Shown here piece after piece: positions 9,576 through 17,392 of a DNA stretch of 64,000 nucleotides. A program made the position numbers and the translations under genes. Source of the DNA: Phycisphaerales bacterium (GTDB lineage Bacteria; Planctomycetota; Phycisphaerae; Phycisphaerales; UBA1924). Every line of letters starts with the position of its first letter. Position 1 is the stretch's first letter. The stretch spans positions 166,922 through 230,921 of the forward strand of contig JADZER010000017.1 in assembly GCA_020850415.1 (NCBI GenBank), read 5' to 3'. The notes under the pieces were generated by a model, which did not search any database, was not told the DNA's origin, and saw nothing but the letters and a program-made list of their open reading frames with translations.

Positions 9576-9797
9576 ATGGCAGACCGTGATGTACTCAAGG
9601 AGTTTGGTGCCAGAGTGCGGGTGATTCGCCTGGAGCGGGGCAGGAGCCAGGAGGACTTGGCCCGCTTGGCTGGCATGGATCGGACCTACATCGGCGGGAT
9701 CGAGCGCGGCGAGCGCAACGCCGGGATCAAGAACATCTGGCGGATTGCCGACGCGCTCGGGGTCCCCGCCGCTGCGCTCTTCCAAGGGGGGGCGTAG
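9576..9797 (+). CDS. Restriction-modification controller (C) protein, XRE-type helix-turn-helix
   Basis: A 73-residue protein, essentially one XRE HTH: FGARVRVIRLERGRSQEDLA, then GMDRTYIGGIERGERNAG and IKNIWRIADALGVPAAALF. C proteins bind C-boxes to delay endonuclease expression relative to the methyltransferase when the system enters a new host. Its own C-box lies directly upstream. No clear ribosome site precedes the ATG; a GTATAT element 6 nt upstream would fit the leaderless C transcripts described in related systems. The endonuclease begins 1 bp after its stop, so the two are co-expressed. Confidence 0.9.
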   Translation: MADRDVLKEFGARVRVIRLERGRSQEDLARLAGMDRTYIGGIERGERNAGIKNIWRIADALGVPAAALFQGGA

Positions 9798-9798
9798 C

Positions 9799-10554
9799 GT
9801 GTCCGAGCATTCCGCATTGACCGGGGTGCTGGCCCAACTCCAAGGGGCCAAACCGGAGTTGGACGCCTATGACCCCCCTGTGTGTGATTGGTATCAGCGA
9901 GCATGCCGCACAGTCGGCGAGCTGGTGCCTTGGCTTGCCCGTGAAGCTCCGGGACTGCGAAGCCACACCGAATGCGTGTTGAATTCACCCTGCGACCTGC
10001 GAGAGGCTTGGCAGCGGGCGCGTGAAGCTGTCCCGGATGCGACCCTTGTCGCAACGATTGATCAGAAGCTGCGCGAGGAGCTGGTCCTCCTCGACTTTAT
10101 CGCGGGCGACACGGTCAGCAGCGTGGTCACAAAGTACCTGATCGAGCGGTATCCCGATCAGCAGTTGGCGGGCAACAGCAAGAGCGACTACCCCGACCTC
10201 TACCTCGTGGATCGCGACTATTCAGGGTTGCCCGCGCGCCGTCGCGCCGGCGAGGGCGCCATCGGCGCCGCTGTTCGAGGCCCGCAAAGGAAGCCGGTCC
10301 GCGTTCCGGACGGCCTGGAGATTAAGACCTCTCGCAACGGCGCAAACATCGACTGTCACTTCCCCCATCCCGGTCTGCACCTGATGCTCTCGTTCCACAC
10401 GACGGCCGGGGCGGTGCGTGTGGATGATGTGCTGGTCGCGTATCTCAAGGCCGCCGACTATCGAGTTGCCCGGCGCAGCACCGAAGCCACAACCGTGAAG
10501 GCATCGTTCACCCGAGCGCCGTTCATCTCCTTGATTGAACAGGGCGCGGCCTAG
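9799..10554 (+). CDS. Putative type II restriction endonuclease (PD-(D/E)xK type) of system 1
   Basis: A 251-residue protein starting at GTG, 1 bp after the C gene stop, with AAGGGGGGG upstream. I do not recognise the family. Its position in a methyltransferase/Vsr/C-protein cluster makes endonuclease the obvious role. The sequence shows a plausible catalytic core: SDYPDLYLVD (Asp133) followed by a long loop and GLEIKTS (Glu174, Lys176), which fits PD-Dx(n)ExK. The C-terminal HPGLHLMLSFHTTAGAVRVD segment is a beta-rich continuation. Recognition sequence unknown. Lower GC than flanking genes. Confidence 0.75.
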   Translation: MSEHSALTGVLAQLQGAKPELDAYDPPVCDWYQRACRTVGELVPWLAREAPGLRSHTECVLNSPCDLREAWQRAREAVPDATLVATIDQKLREELVLLDFIAGDTVSSVVTKYLIERYPDQQLAGNSKSDYPDLYLVDRDYSGLPARRRAGEGAIGAAVRGPQRKPVRVPDGLEIKTSRNGANIDCHFPHPGLHLMLSFHTTAGAVRVDDVLVAYLKAADYRVARRSTEATTVKASFTRAPFISLIEQGAA

Positions 10555-10984
10555 TCCGGTGTGTTCGAGACCCCGGTTTGGCCCGACCCCAGCCCCCCGG
10601 CCGGTCCGCGTGTGTCCGAGCGACGACTTGTTGCCCAAACCCTGCTTCAAGGTGGGCCCCTCGCCCCGGATCCGGGCCCTCCCCTCGTCGGGGGCTCGGC
10701 CGTCGCCCGGGAATGCTCTGGGGCCCGAGGGTTGGCACAAAGGTTGGACAAACCGCTGCGCCGCCCGGACACCTCCGCGGACCGGCCGCAAGGCCGGCGG
10801 CCCGTGCCGAGGTATTCCCCAGAACGAGCCGCGATCAATCTACCACACGATGCCCCCCCACCGCCACCGATCCGCCCGATCAACCCCGCTCGCGGGACTT
10901 TCCACACCCGGTCCCCAGCCACAAACGGCCGGGAACCCAACGCCCCCGCCCGGCGGATATGCTCGGTGGCAGGCCCACCGCGTA
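10555..10984. other. Gene-free GC-rich spacer
   Basis: About 430 bp with no convincing coding frame. It holds GC-rich inverted repeats, for example CCGGCC-gcaa-GGCCGG near 10783-10798. I compared it by eye with RNase P RNA, tmRNA, SRP RNA and tRNA hallmarks and found no match. Confidence 0.4.
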
Positions 10985-11013
10985 TTGACGCCCCCGCCCG
11001 GGCCCGCTACAAC
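10985..11013 (+). promoter_or_regulatory. Sigma-70 type promoter for the small lipoprotein gene
   Basis: TTGACG (10985-10990), exactly 17 nt spacer, TACAAC (11008-11013). It leaves a leader of about 60 nt before the ATG at 11080. Confidence 0.6.
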
Positions 11014-11079
11014 ATCCCTCCCGGAGGGGCCGCCCGGTGGGGCCGCCCCGACGGCGATGTGTCAACAGGAGTGAACGCC

Positions 11080-11367
11080 ATGACCGCACGCGTGCCGCGC
11101 ACCATCATCCTCGCCCTCGGCTGTCTCGGCGTCGCATCGCTGGTCGGCTGCAACACCGCCTCCAGCCAGGCCGACCACGCCCAGGCCGAGCGTATCCGGG
11201 CCGACCTGACGCCCGAGCTCGACACCCTGCACCAGCGCCCGGACGACATGTCCAACGCCATGACCATCATGGCCGACGAGAACGGCCGCATGTTCTGGCA
11301 GGACATGGGCCGCGTGTTCTACACCGACCGCCCCAGCCGCCTCACCCGAGAGCCGGTGCCGTGGTGA
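11080..11367 (+). CDS. Small lipoprotein of unknown function
   Basis: A 95-residue protein. AGGAG lies 8 nt before the ATG. The N-terminus is a lipoprotein signal (TIILALGCLGVASLVGC with lipobox LVGC, Cys24). The mature part is short and polar (ERIRADLTPELDTLHQRPDD, later NGRMFWQDMGRVFYTDRPSR). It has its own promoter and a strong terminator, so it is an isolated, probably well-expressed gene. I do not recognise a family. Confidence 0.8.
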   Translation: MTARVPRTIILALGCLGVASLVGCNTASSQADHAQAERIRADLTPELDTLHQRPDDMSNAMTIMADENGRMFWQDMGRVFYTDRPSRLTREPVPW

Positions 11368-11389
11368 TCCACGCGATCTGAACCAGCGA

Positions 11390-11416
11390 CCCACCCAGGC
11401 GGGTGGGTTTTTTATT
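11390..11416 (+). terminator. Intrinsic terminator of the small lipoprotein gene
   Basis: CCCACCC-aggc-GGGTGGG followed by TTTTTTATT, a textbook stem and U-tract, 22 bp after the stop. The convergent CheW-CZB gene ends inside the U-tract. Confidence 0.9.
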
Positions 11417-12245
11417 GCGCCAGATGCTCCACCGCCGGCAGGACCGTGGAGTACAGCCCCTCCACATCCATCACCGCCACAGGGGCCTCGCCGGCCGACG
11501 GCATCGCCATCCCCGTGATCATGCGGCTGTCCACCGTGACGCTCTGCATGTGCTCGGGCAGCAGGGCCCGCATGTTCTGCACCTGATCGATCAGCACGCC
11601 GATCCGCTCGCCCCGCAGCTCGAGGATCAACAGCAGCGTCCGGCGCAGCGACACGAACATGTCCTTCGCCCGGTCGAACAGGCTGACCATCGTGGACAGG
11701 TCGCCGTTCCGCGAGTGCTGGATCACGCCCAGCGCCCCGTGCTGATCGCCGGTCTCCATCAGCCGCGCGACATCGAGCGCGATCGCGTGGATCCGCTGGT
11801 GCGGCTGGTCGAACGCGCGCAGCACGCCCTCCAGCGGGCCGCTCCCGTTGGTGAAGCGCTGCACCGCCGGAACGCTCGACATCAGCGAGTCGTACCACTT
11901 CCCGAACTTGCACGCGTGCGGGTCCGTCGTCAGCCGGAACGCCCGGTTCTCGTGCACCGAGGTCTCCAGCTCGTCAAGCCAGTTGATGTGGTCCTGCTTG
12001 CGCTGCTCCAGCGTCGCCAGGACTTCCTCGCTCTCGGTCGCCATCGAACGCATCCCCAGCAGCGTCCGAAGCTCCACCACCGGGATCACCCGCCCCTGAT
12101 GCACGAGGAACCCCGCGAGGGCCTCCCCCTCACCGAACGGGCGCCGGAGCTCCCGCGGCTCGTACTTGATCAGACCAAGCACATGCCCGACGGGAACCGC
12201 AAAGCGCTCGCCGCCAAGCTCGAAGACCAGGTGCTCGTTGGCCAT
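11412..12245 (-). CDS. CheW-like coupling protein with nested CZB zinc-binding domain
   Basis: A 277-residue protein, about twice the length of ordinary CheW. The ATG at 12245 was chosen for GGGAGG 5 nt upstream. Residues 4-65 form the first half of a CheW fold (LVFELGGERFAVPVG, GFLVHQGRVIPVVELRTLLG). Residues about 78-195 are a chemoreceptor zinc-binding (CZB) domain with its signature His86 (DHINWL), Cys112 (CKFGKWY) and His149/His153 (PHQRIH). Residues 203-277 resume CheW (LLLILELRGERIGVLIDQVQ, APVAVMDVEGL). It probably links a zinc- or oxidant-sensing input to a CheA/receptor array. No other chemotaxis genes are near. Confidence 0.85.
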   Translation of the reverse strand: MANEHLVFELGGERFAVPVGHVLGLIKYEPRELRRPFGEGEALAGFLVHQGRVIPVVELRTLLGMRSMATESEEVLATLEQRKQDHINWLDELETSVHENRAFRLTTDPHACKFGKWYDSLMSSVPAVQRFTNGSGPLEGVLRAFDQPHQRIHAIALDVARLMETGDQHGALGVIQHSRNGDLSTMVSLFDRAKDMFVSLRRTLLLILELRGERIGVLIDQVQNMRALLPEHMQSVTVDSRMITGMAMPSAGEAPVAVMDVEGLYSTVLPAVEHLAQ

Positions 12246-12359
12246 GCGGACCTCCCACAGCCGCATCGGCCTCCGGGGCCCGCCGCTTCAGCCCAGCCGG
12301 CCCGATCACCCAGATCTTCCCACAACATCTCCCGACAACATCTACCCACAACGCGCGGA

Positions 12360-12382
12360 GCCCGCCGGGTCTGCCGGCGGGC
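12360..12382 (-). terminator. GC-rich hairpin downstream of the basic HTH protein gene
   Basis: Perfect 9-bp stem GCCCGCCGG-gtctg-CCGGCGGGC between two minus-strand genes. It lacks a U-tract, so it could be a Rho-assisted or processing hairpin. Confidence 0.35.
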
Positions 12383-12436
12383 CCCTCGCGATGGGACTCT
12401 GTCTGACGCGCCCCGCGGCGCCGGGGGACGCCCGCC

Positions 12437-12946
12437 CTACTTGGCGGTGTAGGCGCCGCGACCGATCTTCTTGATCAGCTCGCTGCGGATCAGCGTCTGA
12501 TTCACGATCGTGCGGAAGTTCGGGCTGGTGGTCCGATACCCGGCCTTCTGCACCGCCTCGGCCACCTCGGTCACGCCCATCGTCTTGCCCTTGAGCACCT
12601 CGGAGAGCGCGACCTCGAGGCTCTTCTCGTTGCGGGGGCGCTTGCGACCCGGGACCGCGCGGCCCCGGCGGACAGCCCCGGCACGACGCGCCGGCGCACG
12701 AGACGCGCCGCCGAGCGCCGCGCTCAGGAACGCGATCTCGCCGTCGATCTCCGCGACCTCCGCCATCAACGCCTCACGCTTCGCCTCGAGCGGGCCAAGC
12801 TCCGAAGCACGACGCTTCAGCTCGGCCTGGAGGTCCGTGGTCGTCACGCCGCGAAGCGACGCGCCACGCCGGGAAGCGCCCTTGCCGCCCGCCTTGCGGC
12901 CAGCAACCTTGCGACGCGCGGTCTTCTTCCTTGCCTTCTTCGCCAT
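12437..12946 (-). CDS. Basic chromatin-like protein with C-terminal winged-helix domain
   Basis: A 169-residue protein with a Lys/Arg/Ala-rich N-terminal tail (MAKKARKKTARRKVAGRKAG), a coiled-coil stretch (TDLQAELKRRASELGPLEAK, EVAEIDGEIAFLSAAL), a second basic linker (RAPARRAGAVRRGRAVPGRK) and a C-terminal folded domain (SLEVALSEVLKGKTMGVTEV..VNQTLIRSELIKKIGRGAYTAK). The C-terminal pattern resembles HARE-HTH/winged-helix modules that read DNA in chromatin or restriction proteins; this is a by-eye call. A nucleoid-associated role is inferred from charge and architecture. Confidence 0.65.
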   Translation of the reverse strand: MAKKARKKTARRKVAGRKAGGKGASRRGASLRGVTTTDLQAELKRRASELGPLEAKREALMAEVAEIDGEIAFLSAALGGASRAPARRAGAVRRGRAVPGRKRPRNEKSLEVALSEVLKGKTMGVTEVAEAVQKAGYRTTSPNFRTIVNQTLIRSELIKKIGRGAYTAK

Positions 12947-13203
12947 GTTCAGAACACCTCTCAGTTATGCTTGTGTGTTTGGGGAGTGGCACACGCCTGA
13001 AAGAAACACATAACCAGCGAGGGATCTTACGGCAAAAACCTGAAGAAACAAGGGAACGCGCCCCACGAATGCCCCGCGTTCCCCACGGGCCGATCCGCAC
13101 CGCACGCACGAGCCGGCGCAGAGCGCCGGCGCGGACCAGCCCGCACGACAGCGCGCCAGCGCGATCACCCGCCGGCCCTGAGTGATCTCACGCAACCGAC
13201 CGG

Positions 13204-14178
13204 CTACAGCGAGCCGTCGTCGGCCAGACCGATGCGCTCCATCAGGCCCTCGAACTGCTCAAGGCTGTAGAACTCTACCTGCATCCGACCCTTCGTGCCG
13301 CTCGCCCCCAGCGTGATGCGCACCTTCGTCCCCAGGTGTTCACACAGGCGACGCTCGATGTCCGCGATCACCGCCTCGCGCTGTGTTGGGGTCGGGTGCG
13401 CGATCTGTGCGGGGTTTTGGGCTTTGTCCCCTGCGATCGAACCCCGCACCGCGGCTTCCACCTGCCGCACAGACCACAAACCATCCGCCGCACGCTTCGC
13501 CAGCGCCAGACGCGCCGCACCGCCCGGCATCCCCAGCAACGCGCGCGCGTGACCCATCTGCAACACGCCCGCCGACACCATCGACTGCAGCTCCTCCTCA
13601 AGCTCGGTCAGCCGGATCAGGTTCGCGACCGTCGAACGCTCGAGCCCCACACGCTCGCCGAGCTGCGCGTGGCTCAGCCCGAACCGCGCGCCCAGGCCCG
13701 CCAGCCCGTGCGCGCGCTCCATCGGGTTCAGATCCTCACGCTGGATGTTCTCGACCAGCGCCCACTCCGCCGCGTCCCCGTCGGCCAGCTCGCGCACCAC
13801 CGCCGGCACCTCGCTCAGCCCGGCAAGCGTCGCCGCCCGCCACCGCCGCTCCCCGGCCACAAGCTCGTACCGGCCCCCCGCCCCCGGGCGCACGATGATC
13901 GGCTGCATCAGCCCCGAGCGCGAGATCGACGCCGCCAAACGCACCAGCGACGCCTCGTCGAACGCCCGACGAGGCTGGAACGCGCTGGGATCAATCTCCC
14001 CCACCGCGATCATCCGAACCAACGACCCGGTGCTTCCCACGGAGTTATCGGACGACAACACAACGCCAGGTGTTTCTCTAGGTGCTGCCGGCCCCACGCT
14101 CGCGACCTGCGCCGGCGCCCCGCCCTGGATCAGGCTGCTCAACCCCCGCCCCAACCGCCGCTGCTTCTGTGCCGCCAT
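13204..14178 (-). CDS. parB: Chromosome partitioning protein ParB
   Basis: A 324-residue ParB. AAGGAGG lies 5 nt before the ATG at 14178. Motifs: the N-terminal RRLGRGLSSLIQGG box that usually contacts ParA, the CTP-binding core GERRWRA (109-115) and ENIQREDLNP (143-152), an HTH (LSHAQLGERVGLERSTVANL, about 168-187) and a C-terminal dimerisation domain. ParB binds parS, spreads as a CTP clamp and drives origin segregation. No parA is visible next to it. Two parS-like 16-mers lie within 1.3 kb, in the Nudix and kinase genes, supporting an origin-proximal position. Confidence 0.96.
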   Translation of the reverse strand: MAAQKQRRLGRGLSSLIQGGAPAQVASVGPAAPRETPGVVLSSDNSVGSTGSLVRMIAVGEIDPSAFQPRRAFDEASLVRLAASISRSGLMQPIIVRPGAGGRYELVAGERRWRAATLAGLSEVPAVVRELADGDAAEWALVENIQREDLNPMERAHGLAGLGARFGLSHAQLGERVGLERSTVANLIRLTELEEELQSMVSAGVLQMGHARALLGMPGGAARLALAKRAADGLWSVRQVEAAVRGSIAGDKAQNPAQIAHPTPTQREAVIADIERRLCEHLGTKVRITLGASGTKGRMQVEFYSLEQFEGLMERIGLADDGSL

Positions 14179-14274
14179 CGCCGCCTCCTTGCGAACCCGG
14201 GACCCGGACCGATCCGACCTGTTATAACACACCTCCCCCACCGCCGACCACCCACGCCACCGGAGAATCGCCGC

Positions 14275-14739
14275 GTGCCGCCCGGAACACCCAAGTCGAT
14301 CGAGCTCATCTCCCGCGGCTTGGCCGCCCGCGACGGCCGGGTCCTCCTCTGCCGAAGCCTCAAGCACGACTACGCCTACCTGCCGGGCGGCCATGTCGAG
14401 CCCGGCGAGACCGCCGCCGAGGCCCTCGCCCGCGAGTTCCTGGAAGAGACCGGGCTCCGCGTGCGGGTAGGGGGGTTCCTGCTCGCGCACGAGAACCTCT
14501 TCGAACAGCAGGGCAAGCCCCGGCACGAGTACTCCCTCCTGTTCCATGTGGAACACGCCGAGGGGCCCTGGCTGGACGAAGTCCCCAGCCTCGAGGGCAA
14601 GATCAGCTTCGAATGGGCCGAAGTCGCGGCCCTGCCCGAGACCGGGCTGGTCCCGCCCGCCATGCTGGCCTGGCTCACCGCCGGAGGCCCGGACAACCCG
14701 GACCAGCCGCCCTGGGTCAGCCAACGCCAGGGCGCCTAA
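14275..14739 (+). CDS. Nudix hydrolase
   Basis: A 154-residue protein starting at GTG with GGAGA about 8 nt upstream. The Nudix box is complete: Gly39-x5-Glu45-x7-REFLEETGL (53-61), giving the metal-binding REUXEEXGU core. Nudix enzymes cleave nucleoside diphosphates linked to another moiety; this one (LISRGLAARDGRVLLCRSLK, LPGGHVEPGET) resembles housecleaning or nucleotide-sugar hydrolases, and the substrate cannot be told. It is divergent from parB with a 96-bp promoter region and contains a parS-like site. Confidence 0.92.
   Translation: MPPGTPKSIELISRGLAARDGRVLLCRSLKHDYAYLPGGHVEPGETAAEALAREFLEETGLRVRVGGFLLAHENLFEQQGKPRHEYSLLFHVEHAEGPWLDEVPSLEGKISFEWAEVAALPETGLVPPAMLAWLTAGGPDNPDQPPWVSQRQGA
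14540..14555. promoter_or_regulatory. parS-like site 1
   Basis: TGTTCCATGTGGAACA, one mismatch from the palindromic parS variant TGTTCCACGTGGAACA. It lies within the Nudix coding sequence, 0.36 kb from parB. It is identical to the opposite strand of the second site at 15416. Confidence 0.72.
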
Positions 14740-14854
14740 ACCCCCCCGCCGACCCTCACCCCCGGGCTGGTGCCGGTTTTGAGGCCAATCCCGACTGCCG
14801 CCGAAGTCGCCCCCCCACTGGCCCGATATCCACGCCGGAGGTTCCCCAACCGGC

Positions 14855-15694
14855 ATGGCCCAACCCCAGCAGCTCAACCCGCAGGCCAACGACCTGCTCC
14901 GGCGCATCGACGAGCTGGAGCAGCGCCTGGACCACACCAAGTCCGAGCTGGAGACCTCCGGCCAGCTCCGGACGCTGGGCCTGCTCGCCGGCGCCATCGC
15001 CCACGAGTTCAACAACATCCTGACCCCCGTGCTCAGCTACGCCCGGGTGGCGCTGGACGCCCCCGAGGACGCGGAGCTCAGCCGCCGGGCCCTCGAGAAG
15101 GCCGCCGACGGCGTGGAGCGGGCGTCCCGACTGGCCAAGTCGGTGCTGAACCTCGCCGGACGGGGCTCCGACGCGGGGCTTCCCCCCCGCTGTCACCCGG
15201 CCTCAGCCCTGCGGGCGGCCCTGGACTGCCTGGACAAGCCCCTCGCCGCCCGGGGTATCGCGCTCAAGACCGAGATCGACAGCGCCGTCGAGGTCACCAT
15301 CCATCAGACCGACCTGGAGCATGTGCTCCTGAACCTGCTGATCAATGCCGTGCGTGCCCTCGGCGACGGTGGGGGGGTGATCGAGGTCGCCTGCCGGGCG
15401 GCGACCGGCGCCGAGTGTTCCACATGGAACACACCCGCCGCCGGCGCGCTGCTCGAGGTCCGGGACTCCGGGCCCGGTGTCGACCCAGCCCTTCTCCCGA
15501 CCCTCTTCGAGCCGTTCCAGAAGCGGGCCAGCCGGTCTCTTCCGCGCCAGGGCAACGGGCTCGGCCTCGCCATCTGCCGACACCTCGTCGAGGCCGTGGG
15601 GGGCAGCATCGCCCTCCGCACCGATGTGCCCCAGGGTGCCGCGTTTGTGGTCATGCTGCCCACGCCCGCGGCCTCGGCCCAGCGTGCGGCGTAG
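14855..15694 (+). CDS. Soluble sensor histidine kinase
   Basis: A 279-residue protein. An N-terminal coiled coil (NDLLRRIDELEQRLDHTKSE) leads into an H-box (LAGAIAHEFNNILTP, His50). The HATPase domain has N-box HVLLNLLINAVRALGDGG, G1 VRDSGPGVDP, F-box LFEPFQKR and G2 GNGLGLAICRHL. There is no membrane segment and no PAS domain, so it is a cytosolic NtrB-like kinase. No response regulator is adjacent. It has a GGAGG 14 nt upstream of the ATG, which is rather distant. The coding sequence carries a parS-like site. Confidence 0.9.
   Translation: MAQPQQLNPQANDLLRRIDELEQRLDHTKSELETSGQLRTLGLLAGAIAHEFNNILTPVLSYARVALDAPEDAELSRRALEKAADGVERASRLAKSVLNLAGRGSDAGLPPRCHPASALRAALDCLDKPLAARGIALKTEIDSAVEVTIHQTDLEHVLLNLLINAVRALGDGGGVIEVACRAATGAECSTWNTPAAGALLEVRDSGPGVDPALLPTLFEPFQKRASRSLPRQGNGLGLAICRHLVEAVGGSIALRTDVPQGAAFVVMLPTPAASAQRAA
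15416..15431. promoter_or_regulatory. parS-like site 2
   Basis: TGTTCCACATGGAACA, the reverse complement of the first parS-like site, one mismatch from TGTTCCACGTGGAACA. It lies within the histidine kinase gene, 1.24 kb from the parB start. Confidence 0.72.
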
Positions 15695-15770
15695 AGCGAC
15701 CCGCCAAGCCCCCAATCGCGCAGGCAACCCCCACACCGGCCTGGCAACAGAACAAAACCCAAATAGTAAG

Positions 15771-16862
15771 CTACGACGGCAGCACGATCACATCCGCCGG
15801 ATCGGTCGAGATGTGCACCGTCTCGCCGGGGCGGGCCTCGGGCGCCAGCGCCGGGTTCAGCACGCTCGCGTGGATCCGCGTGCCGCCGGGCAGCTCCAGC
15901 GCGTGCTGGGCCAATTCGCCCAGGTAAGTCGTCTGGACGACCCTCGCCCGCAGCGCGCCTAACACACTGTCAGAGCAGAACTTCCAGCTCTCCGGGCGGA
16001 CGCAGACGGTGACCTTCTGTCCGGCGGTGGGGGGGTGCTCCCCCACGATCGTCGCCGCCAGCCGCCCCGCGGCGGTCTCGAGCCGCACCGTCCCGCCCTC
16101 CTGCCCCGCCACCGTGGCCTCCAGGAAGTCCGCCTCGCCCAGGAACTCCGCGACGAACCGGCTCCGCGGCCTGCGGTACAGCTCGCGCGGCGTGCCGGTC
16201 TGCCGGACCACCCCGTCCCGCATGATCGCCACCCGGTCCGCCATGCTCAGCGCTTCCTTCTGGTCGTGCGTCACATAGACCGTCGTCAGCCCCGAGTCCT
16301 TGCACACCTGGCGGATCTGCGACCGAAGCTCCAGGCGCAGCTTGGCGTCAAGGTTGCTCAGGGGCTCATCAAGCAGCAGCACATCGGGGCGGACGACCAG
16401 CGCCCGCGCCAGAGCCACCCGCTGCTGCTGCCCGCCGGACAGCTGCGTCGGCTTGCGCCCCTCGTACCCATCCATCTGCACCTGGGCCAGAGCCTCGGCC
16501 ACACGCTTGGCCTTCTCCTGGGCCCCGACCTTCCGCACCCCCAGCCCGAACGCGACATTCTGCGCCACGGTCATGTGGGGCCAGAGGGCGTAGCTCTGGA
16601 ACACCATGCCGGTGTTCCGCTTGTTCGGCGCCGTGCGGGTGACATCCCGGCCGTTGAAGGCGATCGAGCCGGCCGTGGGCTCGATGAACCCGGCGATCAT
16701 CCGGAGCAGCGTGGTCTTGCCGCAGCCGGAGGGGCCGAGCAGAAAGAACAGCTCCCCGGGCTCGACAGCGAGGCTGACCTCGTTGACGGCGCGGGTGACG
16801 CCGGCCCTGCCGATGGCGGGGTACTCCTTGACCAGGCCCTTGATGTCGATGGTGGTGGACAC
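15771..16862 (-). CDS. ABC transporter ATP-binding protein (PotA/FbpC-type)
   Basis: A 363-residue protein from the GTG at 16862 (VSTTIDIKGLV); extending to 16931 adds a non-homologous tail. Walker A GPSGCGKTT, Q-loop (MVFQSYALWPHM), signature LSGGQQQRVALARAL, Walker B VLLLDEPLSNLD and H-loop VYVTHDQKEAL are intact. The C-terminal about 110 residues form a TOBE-like regulatory domain (VRPESWKF). This class energises uptake of spermidine, iron, sulfate or sugars. No permease or binding protein is adjacent, so the substrate is unknown. Confidence 0.92.
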   Translation of the reverse strand: MSTTIDIKGLVKEYPAIGRAGVTRAVNEVSLAVEPGELFFLLGPSGCGKTTLLRMIAGFIEPTAGSIAFNGRDVTRTAPNKRNTGMVFQSYALWPHMTVAQNVAFGLGVRKVGAQEKAKRVAEALAQVQMDGYEGRKPTQLSGGQQQRVALARALVVRPDVLLLDEPLSNLDAKLRLELRSQIRQVCKDSGLTTVYVTHDQKEALSMADRVAIMRDGVVRQTGTPRELYRRPRSRFVAEFLGEADFLEATVAGQEGGTVRLETAAGRLAATIVGEHPPTAGQKVTVCVRPESWKFCSDSVLGALRARVVQTTYLGELAQHALELPGGTRIHASVLNPALAPEARPGETVHISTDPADVIVLPS

Positions 16863-16906
16863 GGGCAGGTAGGGTAGCGGGTGCGGGCGGATGGGGGGAG
16901 AGACCG

Positions 16907-16949
16907 ACAGCCAGAGAGACGGAGAGACCAAGAGACGGAGTGGGGGGGT
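16907..16949. repeat. Degenerate short tandem repeat (AGAGACsGA-like)
   Basis: GAGAGACCGACAGCCAGAGA and the following bases repeat an 8-9 nt AGAGAC unit about four times in the ABC/DciA intergenic region, upstream of the DciA promoter. Confidence 0.5.
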
Positions 16950-16951
16950 GG

Positions 16952-16957
16952 TAGGAT
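16952..16957 (+). promoter_or_regulatory. -10 box (TAGGAT) for a leaderless transcript of the DciA-like gene
   Basis: TAGGAT, then exactly 6 nt (ggcggc), then the ATG at 16964. No ribosome-binding purine tract fits between. Confidence 0.5.
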
Positions 16958-16963
16958 GGCGGC

Positions 16964-17311
16964 ATGGGCGATCGTGAGATCCAGCAGGCCGCGGCGGCGA
17001 TCGAGAAGGCGCGGTCGTTCCGCGTGCGTCCGCCCCGCGAGACCCTGGTCGCCGGGGCGGTGGGGGAGCTGCGCGACAAGCTCGAGCGCGACATCAAACA
17101 AACCGGCGGCATGGGGGAGGCCTGGCGCACCGTGGCGCCGGACACCCTGCGCGACAAGGCCCGCATCGTCAGCTTCCAGCGCGGCGTGCTGATCATCGAG
17201 ACGCCCGACGCGGGCGTGCGCTACCTCGTCGAGCAGTGGCTGCGGGGCGGGGGGGAACGGATGCTCGCGGGGTGTGCGCCGAGCACGGTCAAGCGGGTGG
17301 TCGTGCGGTAG
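16964..17311 (+). CDS. DUF721/DciA-like protein
   Basis: A 115-residue protein matching DUF721/DciA in length and pattern: an N-terminal variable helix, LERDIKQTGGMGEAWRTVAP, the DKARIVSFQRGVLIIETPDA beta hairpin typical of the family, and a C-terminal helix ending STVKRVVVR. DciA proteins help load the replicative helicase DnaB in bacteria without DnaC, so a role in replication initiation is likely but inferred from the family. With parB nearby this fits an origin-proximal neighbourhood. Confidence 0.78.
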   Translation: MGDREIQQAAAAIEKARSFRVRPPRETLVAGAVGELRDKLERDIKQTGGMGEAWRTVAPDTLRDKARIVSFQRGVLIIETPDAGVRYLVEQWLRGGGERMLAGCAPSTVKRVVVR

Positions 17312-17392
17312 GCGGCGCGGTAGATGGCGCGGCGGGGCCAGCGCGGGGCCTTCACTCCGCTGCGCTCCGCTCAGACCCCGGCACCCACTGGT

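Noticed and set aside
10555..10984. A structured RNA gene in the spacer after restriction-modification system 1
   Set aside because: Hairpins are present, but no conserved core of RNase P RNA, tmRNA, 6S, SRP RNA or tRNA could be found on either strand by eye. A covariance-model search would settle it.
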